DNA of 12,865 bases. It comes from Oscillospiraceae bacterium (lineage in GTDB: Bacteria > Bacillota > Clostridia > Oscillospirales > Oscillospiraceae). How positions within the stretch are numbered: the first letter of the stretch is position 1; the number at the start of each line of letters is the position of its first letter. The position numbers and the translations under genes were made by a program. Positions 6,106 through 12,865 of the stretch are shown piece after piece. The DNA is taken from contig JAHHSM010000048.1 in the NCBI GenBank assembly GCA_020025175.1, positions 1 through 12,865 of the forward strand, given 5' to 3'. The notes under the pieces are model-generated. The model saw nothing but the letters and a program-made list of their open reading frames with translations. It did no database searches and was not told the origin of the DNA.

Positions 6106-9100
6106 ATGTCTGAAAAGGGATTGAGAGTCATTCTTGACCGCGCTGGAACAGGAAAGTCATCTGCGATATTAAGTGAAATTGCACAGGAGGGAATGAATGG
6201 ACGCCAAATACTCATCGTGCCGGAGCATGCATCGCATCAGGCGGAGCGTGATGTGTGCGCGCTCTGTGGGGATCGGGCCTCGCGCCATGTATCTGTAGCA
6301 AGTTTCAGGTGGCTTGCAGCGGATATTCTTTCGCGCACCGGCGGCGTGGATGAAACGGTGCTGGATGGCGGAGGAAAGCTTTTGACGATGTACCGTGCAA
6401 TCCAGAAGCAGAGGGATCTTTTGAATGTATATCAAAGACCGTCTCAAAGAGCGGCTTTTTTGGAACAAATGGTAAGCCTTCGTGAGGAAATGAATGCCTA
6501 CTGCGTGGAGTGTACAATGCTTGAGGAGCAGTCTCAGATGATGCGTGAGCCTCTTGCGAGCAAGCTGAAAGATATTTTTATGATCTTTTCTACATATGAC
6601 ACAATGCTGCAGGAAAATGGACGTGATCGCAGGGATCTTATTGACCGCTTGCTGGATCAATTGTGTGAAGAAGAGGCAAAAGAATATTTTTGCGGTGTAC
6701 ATGTTTATGTAGATGGCTTTCTGTATTTTAATCGGCGTGAGCAGGAAGTTTTGCGGCATATTCTGAAATATGCCGCATCGCTTACTGTGGTGCTGCTGGG
6801 TGATCTGAACACGACGCAGGGTATTTTTGCGGATCTTCGAAAAACGGGTGAACAACTGATGGCGATTGCAAAGGAAGAGCATATTCCTGCTCTTATGGTT
6901 CCGTCACCCTATAGGGAAAAGCGAAGCGGCAGCAAGGCTTTGATACATTTGGAACAGGGATTTTATGGACTGCCACGCGCGTTTATGGAGGAAACAAATG
7001 ATATTCATTTGTGCCGGGCACAAATGTCTTATGATGAGGTAGAGCATGTGGCAGCAGAAGTGCGCAGTTTGGTTGTATCCGGAAAGTGCCGCTATCGTGA
7101 CATTTTGGTGGCAGCACGAAATATGCCAGACTATGAGGCAACGATTGAAAATGTATTTCCGCGCTATGAGATCCCGGTATTTTTGAATCGCAGCCGTGAT
7201 ATTTTGGAAAAGCCGGTTATTTCTCTGGTGTTGGCTGCACTGGATATTGTTTGCGGAGACTGGACATATGAAGATGTATTTCACTATCTGAAAACAGGTA
7301 TGGCAGGCATCTCAATGGAGGAGTGCGACCAGCTGGAAAACTATGTGCTGAAATGGGATATCCGCGGAAAAATGTGGACACGAAAAGAGCCGTGGATTGC
7401 CCATCCGGACGGTTATGGCGCGGAAATGACAGAAACTGCGAAAAACCAGTTGGAGTTTTTGAATAGTGCGCGTGAGAAAGTGCGCAGCCCTTTGCTGCGA
7501 TTGAAAGAGGCGCTTTCCGGACAGAAAACAACAGAAGGAAAAGTTGCTGCGCTCTATCATTTTTTAGTGGACATCCACTTGCCGGAGCAGCTATGCGCAA
7601 AGACAGAGGCCTTTGATCAAATGGGTGAGAAAAAGCTGGCCGAAGAATATGCACAAATTTGGAAACTGCTTTGCGATGTCATGGATCAATTTGTGTTCAT
7701 TCTTGGTGATATTGAAGTGGATGAGAGGGAGTTTCTGCGTTTACTGAGATTGATCTTGACGCAGTATGATATTGGTACGATTCCTGTTGCGTTAGATCAG
7801 GTCAGCATCACTGAGATTACAAGAAATGATCGTCATAGTTATAAGTATGTGTTTTTGCTTGGTGCGAATGATCATGTAATTCCTGCTGCCGGCAGCAGCG
7901 GCGGTATTTTGACCGACAGTGACCGTACTGCGTTGGAAGAAAATCAGGTGCACTTGGCACCCAATGGTGTGAGCCAGATGAATATGGAAATGGTATATCT
8001 CTATGCGGTTTTGGCACAGCCGACGGAGGGGCTCTATATCAGCTGGCCACGTACCGATATATCGGGAACAGAACTGCGCCCTGCATTTTTGGTTGGCCGC
8101 ATTGAAAAACTATTTCCGATGCTTTGCGTTAAGGAAACATCGAATGATCGACTTTTAGCAGCGCCGATTCCTGCATTGGAAGAGGCGGGCAGGCAAGAGT
8201 GCAGTTCGTTGTGGTCTTATTTTGAAGAAAAGCAGGCGCAAAAGTCTTTCCTGGAAGGAATGAGGCGCGCAAAAACACTGGACCGAGGAAAACTTTCAAG
8301 GGATGCCGTGCGTACACTGTATGGTGACGAAATCAAAATGTCGGCATCAAGAATGGATCAGGTGAATTCCTGCCACTTTTCCTTTTTTATGCAGTATGGT
8401 TTGAAGGTAAAGGAGCGCCGCAAAGCAGGGCTGGATGCACCTGAAATTGGTACCTTTCTGCACTTCCTTTTAGAGAATATTACATGGGAAGCAAAGATGC
8501 GCGGAGGGTTTCAGAATCTTGAAGAAAAAGAATTGCAGAGTTTAGTCGAAACTTATATCAATCGTTTTGTCGAAGAGAATCTTGGCGGTCTTGCAGATAA
8601 AAGCGCGCGATTTAAATACCTCTTTGGACGGTTGAAGAAAACAGCTTATACAATTATTGACAATGTAGCGGCAGAATTGGCTGTTTCTGACTTTGTTCCA
8701 TTGGCGTTTGAGTTGCAGTTTGGGGAGCACGGAGCTGTTCCTGCTGTCAAAATTGAATCGGGAGAAACGGGACTGCTGGTTGGCGGAAAAGTGGACCGCG
8801 TAGATGGATGGATCAAAGATAAAAAATTGTATATTCGTGTTGTTGATTATAAAACGGGTAAAAAGAAATTTGATTTGTCTGAAATTCTCCATGGCGTCGG
8901 AGTACAGATGCTGCTCTATTTATTTACACTGGAGAAATATGGAAAAGATGTTCTTGGGCAGCAGGAAGAGGTTGAGTGCATTGTTCCTGCCGGTGTAGAA
9001 TATTTACCGGCACGCGATGTAGTCTTATCTATGGATCGCAGTGCAACGCAGAAAGAAATTGCAAGCGCAATGGAAAAAGAACTCAGGCGCAGCGGCATGG

Positions 9101-9474
9101 TTTTAATGAATGCAGATGTTCTGGAGGCAATGGAGCATGGGGCAACAGCGGAGCCGCATTTTCTGCCGCTGACAATTAAGAAAGATGGCACGATTACCGA
9201 TGGCGTAGCAACTGCGGCGCAAATCGGGAGGCTTAGCCAATATGTAGACCGTTTGCTAAAGGATATTGCTGCGGAGCTGGGAAAAGGAAATATTGACGCA
9301 GATCCAAACTATCGAAGTGCCAATCAGAATGCGTGTACCTATTGTCCCTTTGCATCTGCCTGCCACTTTGAAGAGGGAAGAGGAAATGACAGAAAAGAGT
9401 ATATTGCGTCTGTAAAAGAGCAGGAATTTTGGGATACAGTGGAGCGTATCTGCAACGATGAGGAGGTGCGATGA
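6106..9474 (+). CDS. addB: ATP-dependent helicase/nuclease subunit B (AddB)
   Basis: AddB is the second subunit of the AddAB helicase-nuclease, which resects double-strand breaks up to a Chi-like site for RecA-dependent repair. The 1122-residue product is of usual length. The N-terminal half is an inactivated-helicase fold with a Walker A-like loop, DRAGTGKS at 11-18; the first glycine of the usual GxxGxGKS/T is Asp here. The C-terminal half is a RecB-type nuclease. KVDRVD at 895-900 and VDYKTG at 913-918 supply metal-binding and catalytic residues (Asp914, Lys916), followed by GVGVQMLLYL. Four cysteines of the 4Fe-4S cluster are present: Cys756, then Cys1077, Cys1080 and Cys1086. The last three have the same spacing as in Bacillus subtilis AddB. 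It is the first gene of a tight addB-addA operon, its stop codon lying directly before the addA ATG. It looks intact and functional. Confidence 0.96.
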   Translation: MSEKGLRVILDRAGTGKSSAILSEIAQEGMNGRQILIVPEHASHQAERDVCALCGDRASRHVSVASFRWLAADILSRTGGVDETVLDGGGKLLTMYRAIQKQRDLLNVYQRPSQRAAFLEQMVSLREEMNAYCVECTMLEEQSQMMREPLASKLKDIFMIFSTYDTMLQENGRDRRDLIDRLLDQLCEEEAKEYFCGVHVYVDGFLYFNRREQEVLRHILKYAASLTVVLLGDLNTTQGIFADLRKTGEQLMAIAKEEHIPALMVPSPYREKRSGSKALIHLEQGFYGLPRAFMEETNDIHLCRAQMSYDEVEHVAAEVRSLVVSGKCRYRDILVAARNMPDYEATIENVFPRYEIPVFLNRSRDILEKPVISLVLAALDIVCGDWTYEDVFHYLKTGMAGISMEECDQLENYVLKWDIRGKMWTRKEPWIAHPDGYGAEMTETAKNQLEFLNSAREKVRSPLLRLKEALSGQKTTEGKVAALYHFLVDIHLPEQLCAKTEAFDQMGEKKLAEEYAQIWKLLCDVMDQFVFILGDIEVDEREFLRLLRLILTQYDIGTIPVALDQVSITEITRNDRHSYKYVFLLGANDHVIPAAGSSGGILTDSDRTALEENQVHLAPNGVSQMNMEMVYLYAVLAQPTEGLYISWPRTDISGTELRPAFLVGRIEKLFPMLCVKETSNDRLLAAPIPALEEAGRQECSSLWSYFEEKQAQKSFLEGMRRAKTLDRGKLSRDAVRTLYGDEIKMSASRMDQVNSCHFSFFMQYGLKVKERRKAGLDAPEIGTFLHFLLENITWEAKMRGGFQNLEEKELQSLVETYINRFVEENLGGLADKSARFKYLFGRLKKTAYTIIDNVAAELAVSDFVPLAFELQFGEHGAVPAVKIESGETGLLVGGKVDRVDGWIKDKKLYIRVVDYKTGKKKFDLSEILHGVGVQMLLYLFTLEKYGKDVLGQQEEVECIVPAGVEYLPARDVVLSMDRSATQKEIASAMEKELRRSGMVLMNADVLEAMEHGATAEPHFLPLTIKKDGTITDGVATAAQIGRLSQYVDRLLKDIAAELGKGNIDADPNYRSANQNACTYCPFASACHFEEGRGNDRKEYIASVKEQEFWDTVERICNDEEVR

Positions 9475-12400
9475 ATGGGTGTACAGCTGACAGATGAACA
9501 GCGAGAAGCCGTAGAGAATCGAGGCGGAAGTCTTTTGGTATCGGCCGCTGCGGGCAGCGGTAAGACAAAGGTGCTGGTTGAGCGACTTTTTCGCTACATT
9601 ACCGATCCTGATACCCGAGCAGATGTGACGGATTTTCTCATTATTACATATACCAAGGCAGCAGCAGCTGAGCTGCGTATGAAGATTGCATCGGAACTAT
9701 CTGAGCAACTGGCGCAAGATCCGGATAATAAGCACTTGCAAAAGCAGGCACTGCTTGTTTATCGGGCGGATGTACGCACAGTGGATTCCTTTTGTACCAA
9801 TCTTTTGCGAGAGAATGTGCAGATGCTGCCAGAGGATGAGAATGGTTATGCACTCACACCGGATTTCCGCGTATTGGATGAGCATGAAGCAGAGCTTTTA
9901 CGCATGCAGGCACTGGAACGCGTACTAGAGCGGTTTTATGAAACCATTGAGCAAAATGAGGGTGCGCTGCTGCTTGCTGATACGATCGGCGCAGGCAGAG
10001 ATGATGGTGCACTGCAAAAACTGGTGCTTCAGATTCACGGGAAGCTGCAAAGTCATGCGTATCCCGAAAAATGGATTGCAGAACAGGAGAAGTACTGGAC
10101 AAATATCCCGGAAAAAATGGAGGATACTCCCTATGGTCGGGAATTGATGGATGAGTGTCGTGCTACGCTGCAGTATTGGATAAGAATGTTTGAAGGACTA
10201 TGCGGAGAAATGGCACAGGATGAAACACTTGCCGAGAAATATCTGCCCTATTTCTCAATGGCAAAGGACAGCCTTGCATCCTACTATGAACGCATGAACA
10301 ACGGATGGGATGCGGCATGTGAAGGAGATTTCGAATTTCAAAAGCTAAAAGCCGTGCGTGGTGAAAATACGTTAAAAGTGCGAGCAAAGGCACTGTGGGA
10401 TCAATGCAAAAAAGAATGTGAGAAGATAAAAAAACGCTTTTCTGTGACCAATACAGAGATGCGGGAAGATATGATGCGCATGGCGCCGGCAATGCTGGCG
10501 CTCTTGCGCCTGGTCAGTGCATTCTCGCGGGAGTATGCAGGGGAAAAACTGCGCAGGAATGCGACGGATTTTTCGGATCAGGAGCATTTTGCATTGGAAC
10601 TTTTGGTCGATAAGCAGGGACAAGCGACAGAAATCGGCCGTGCTGTATCCGGGCGCTATCGTGAAATTATGATCGATGAATTTCAGGATACCAATGAAGT
10701 GCAAAATCAGATTTTTTCAGCAGTATCCTGCGATGAAAAGAATCTTTTTATGGTTGGTGATATGAAACAGTCCATTTATCGATTCCGTCTTGCAGATCCC
10801 ACCATTTTCCTGCGGCATTACCAAAGTGATCCCATGTACAATCAAGCGAAAGAGGGGGAGGAGAGGAAACTGCTTCTTTCCAAAAACTTCCGATCAAGGA
10901 AAGAAGTTCTTGATGCGGCGAATTTTGTGTGCGGCAATTTGATGTCTTCACAAATTGGTGAAATGAAGTACACAGAACAGGAAGCGCTTCACTTTGGTGC
11001 TGAATATTACAGGGAAAAAGAAGGTTGTGAAACAGAATTTTATTTGGTTGACTATCAGACTAGCAGTGATAATGACGATAAGGAAGAAATTAAGTGTGCG
11101 GAAGTGGAAGCACGCTTTGTAGCGCACCGTATTCGTGATTTGCTCGATGAGCCATATATGGTGCAGGGAGAGGATGGAAACCTGCGTGCGGTGAGAGAAG
11201 AGGATATTGTGATTTTGCTTCGTTCGCCGGGGCCGCGGCAGAAACTGTACGAACGTGTTTTGGCAGAGCAGGGCATTCATTGTGCAGCGGAAACAAATGA
11301 TGATTTCTTTGCAGCAATGGAAGTTGCAGTGGTCTATTCGATGTTGCAAATCATTGATAATCCCCATCAGGACGTGCCGCTTATATCGGTGCTCCGTTCG
11401 CCGATTTTCTCCTTTTCAGCAAATGATCTTGCTTTGATTCGTGCTCAATGTCCTAAGGGGGATTTCTACACAGCATTGGAGCAGTATGATACGGGTGATG
11501 CGAAGAAATTTTTGGAAGATTTAAATGAACTGCGGTTCCTTGCACCGGACATGAGTGTACATCGCCTGCTTTGGCATCTTTATAATCGTTGGAATGTTCT
11601 GGGGGTGTTTGGTGCAATGGCTGACGGCGATCAGCGTCGTAAAAATCTGATTGCGCTTTATGAGCATGCGCAAAAATTTGAGTCCGCGGGCTATAAAGGT
11701 GTATTCCAATTTGTGAGCCATCTGCGTTCTTTGCTTGAAGCGGGTGAAGGGCTTCAAACAGCCTCGTCCGGTGCTGGTTTTGGTGTTCGTATGATGAGTA
11801 TTCATAAGTCTAAAGGTTTAGAGTTTCCTGTAGTGATTCTCACAGAACTCAATAAAACATTTAATAAGCAGGATATGATGGCGCCCGTTTTGATGCATCC
11901 GGAATTGGGGCTGGGACCGGTTTGTGTCAATCTGGATCGAAAGATTCGCTATAACACCATTGCCAAAGACGCTGTTGCTCATCGGCAGCTGCGCGAACAA
12001 AAGAGTGAAGAGATGCGTGTACTCTACGTTGCGCTGACACGCCCGAAAGAAAAACTGATTCTTGTTTCTGCTGTCCGGAATGCGGTGGGTATGGTAAAAA
12101 AACTGCTTCCGCGCAGTTCTTGTCCGGCTGCGCCCGAAGTGGTGAGTAGTTGCGGGAGCATGGCACAATGGGTGCTCCTTCCGCTTTTGTGCAGGACGGA
12201 GGCCTATCCGTTGAGAGCGGATGCAGAAATGGATGCGCCCAATCCTTGCAATGACGGAATTCCATGGAAGACCGGCATGATTGATGGAAGTGCATATCAA
12301 AAGCGAAAAAAGCGGATGAAAGAAGCGCAGATGCAGGATGTGGAGGCGATTCAGTTTAATGAAGCATTGCTGTCATTCCGCTATCCATATATGAAAGAGG

Positions 12401-12865
12401 TTCAGATACCCTCTAAAATTACGGCTACACAAATTAAAGGGCGTATGGTAGATCAGCGCATATCGGAAGGTGCGCCCAAAGAAATTTCCTATAAAAATGC
12501 ATTTCCTGAGCCAAAGTTCCTGCAGGCGGAGCATAGGCTTTCTGCTGCGGAACGCGGCACCGCAATGCATAAGCTGATGCAGTTTCTGGACTTTAGTAAG
12601 GCGTCTGCAGAGGAAGGATTAGCGGAGGAGCTGGCACGCATTGGTGAAAAACATCTGCTCACGAAGCAGCAAATTGATTCTATTGATGCTAAAAAAATTT
12701 TACGATTATTTCATTCGCCTTTGGGGAGGGAGCTTCAGAAGATACCGCAAGAAAAAATGTGGAGAGAGTATCGCTTTTCTGTGTTGGATGCAGTTTCCAA
12801 GTATGCTGAAAATACAGCATCTAACGATCAGGTTTTATTGCAGGGTGCAGTGGACTGTTTCTTTG
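9475..12865 (+). CDS. addA: ATP-dependent helicase/nuclease subunit A (AddA), cut by the window edge
   Basis: AddA is the 3'-to-5' superfamily 1 helicase and nuclease subunit of AddAB. The frame is open from the ATG at 9475 to the edge, about 1130 residues. The family usually runs to about 1150-1250, so only the C-terminal end is missing. Helicase motifs are all visible: Walker A SAAAGSGKT at 23-31, Walker B DEFQD at 401-405, GDMKQSIYRFR at 428-438, NFRS at 471-474, SIHKSKGLEFPVV at 775-787 and VLYVALTRPKEKL at 849-861. The nuclease domain begins around RGTAMHKLM at 1027-1035 and is cut at QGAVDCFF (1123-1130), the first metal-site region. The catalytic DYKT-type motif must lie beyond the edge. 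Ribosome binding site AGGAGG (9461-9466) is 8 bases from the ATG, within the end of addB, and the two genes have no gap. An overlapping ATG at 9471 reads only eight codons and is not the start. Confidence 0.97.
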   Translation, partial: MGVQLTDEQREAVENRGGSLLVSAAAGSGKTKVLVERLFRYITDPDTRADVTDFLIITYTKAAAAELRMKIASELSEQLAQDPDNKHLQKQALLVYRADVRTVDSFCTNLLRENVQMLPEDENGYALTPDFRVLDEHEAELLRMQALERVLERFYETIEQNEGALLLADTIGAGRDDGALQKLVLQIHGKLQSHAYPEKWIAEQEKYWTNIPEKMEDTPYGRELMDECRATLQYWIRMFEGLCGEMAQDETLAEKYLPYFSMAKDSLASYYERMNNGWDAACEGDFEFQKLKAVRGENTLKVRAKALWDQCKKECEKIKKRFSVTNTEMREDMMRMAPAMLALLRLVSAFSREYAGEKLRRNATDFSDQEHFALELLVDKQGQATEIGRAVSGRYREIMIDEFQDTNEVQNQIFSAVSCDEKNLFMVGDMKQSIYRFRLADPTIFLRHYQSDPMYNQAKEGEERKLLLSKNFRSRKEVLDAANFVCGNLMSSQIGEMKYTEQEALHFGAEYYREKEGCETEFYLVDYQTSSDNDDKEEIKCAEVEARFVAHRIRDLLDEPYMVQGEDGNLRAVREEDIVILLRSPGPRQKLYERVLAEQGIHCAAETNDDFFAAMEVAVVYSMLQIIDNPHQDVPLISVLRSPIFSFSANDLALIRAQCPKGDFYTALEQYDTGDAKKFLEDLNELRFLAPDMSVHRLLWHLYNRWNVLGVFGAMADGDQRRKNLIALYEHAQKFESAGYKGVFQFVSHLRSLLEAGEGLQTASSGAGFGVRMMSIHKSKGLEFPVVILTELNKTFNKQDMMAPVLMHPELGLGPVCVNLDRKIRYNTIAKDAVAHRQLREQKSEEMRVLYVALTRPKEKLILVSAVRNAVGMVKKLLPRSSCPAAPEVVSSCGSMAQWVLLPLLCRTEAYPLRADAEMDAPNPCNDGIPWKTGMIDGSAYQKRKKRMKEAQMQDVEAIQFNEALLSFRYPYMKEVQIPSKITATQIKGRMVDQRISEGAPKEISYKNAFPEPKFLQAEHRLSAAERGTAMHKLMQFLDFSKASAEEGLAEELARIGEKHLLTKQQIDSIDAKKILRLFHSPLGRELQKIPQEKMWREYRFSVLDAVSKYAENTASNDQVLLQGAVDCFF

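Noticed and set aside
6169..6882. 237-codon minus-strand open frame opposite addB
   Set aside because: It is antisense to conserved addB coding sequence, and its composition reflects the complement of addB codons. No motif supports a protein.
9471..9497. ATG at 9471 overlapping the addB stop codon (ATGA) as the addA start
   Set aside because: That frame stops after eight codons. The ATG at 9475 opens the conserved AddA frame and has better ribosome binding site spacing.
12043..12051. Pro after the AddA motif VI arginine (ALTRPKEKL instead of ALTRAKEKL)
   Set aside because: The residue is outside the catalytic arginine and varies among related helicases, so it does not suggest loss of function.
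1..12865. Mobile element, CRISPR array, tRNA/rRNA or defence island
   Set aside because: No terminal inverted repeats, transposase or integrase motifs, regularly spaced repeats, RNA gene signatures or defence domains were seen. AddAB here is the ordinary recombination enzyme.

Overview
The window reads as chromosomal, housekeeping-type DNA from a low-to-moderate GC Firmicute of the class Clostridia. It has strong AGGAGG-type ribosome binding sites and sigma-A-like promoters. It carries an AddAB (not RecBCD) recombination nuclease, the MEP-pathway gene ispE, and spoIIR, a gene specific to endospore-forming lineages. I cannot fix the genus from sequence alone. All seven recognisable genes lie on the + strand. 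I see no RNA genes, insertion sequences, CRISPR arrays or phage genes, and no clearly new multi-gene system.

Layout. Bases 1-262 are an AT-rich leader with a candidate promoter, a 9-bp direct repeat and a small hairpin, but no gene. A multi-spanning ion transporter of the NhaD/CitM-like superfamily follows (263-1720) and ends in a textbook intrinsic terminator (1736-1759). A 200-base gap holds an extended -10 promoter (about 1790-1818) and a leader of roughly 140 bases. This leads into a tight three-gene operon: an archaeal-type cofactor-independent phosphoglycerate mutase homologue (1966-3204), a DUF1015 protein (3209-4447) and ispE (4450-5313), with gaps of only 4 and 2 bases. Next comes a long hairpin ending in a T-run (5325-5373) that directly abuts the start codon of spoIIR (5375-5989). 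A 116-base gap with an extended -10 promoter leads to addB (6106-9474). This is followed with no gap by addA (from 9475), which runs off the right edge at about residue 1130, inside its nuclease domain.

How the genes work together. The mutase homologue (3-phosphoglycerate/2-phosphoglycerate interconversion, or possibly homoserine phosphorylation), the DUF1015 protein and IspE are probably co-transcribed. IspE phosphorylates the isoprenoid precursor CDP-methylerythritol. SpoIIR is the forespore-to-mother-cell signal that triggers pro-sigma-E processing. AddB and AddA form the heterodimeric helicase-nuclease that resects double-strand breaks. AddB has all four Fe-S cysteines and a nuclease motif, and AddA has all the superfamily 1 helicase motifs.

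The most interesting point is the ispE-spoIIR junction. The hairpin that would end or silence read-through from ispE also buries the spoIIR ribosome binding site. A candidate sigma-F promoter is placed so that its transcript would start inside the hairpin loop, lose the 5' arm and expose the site. Two gene starts (mutase homologue and DUF1015) are placed downstream of the longest possible start because ribosome binding site spacing favours this.
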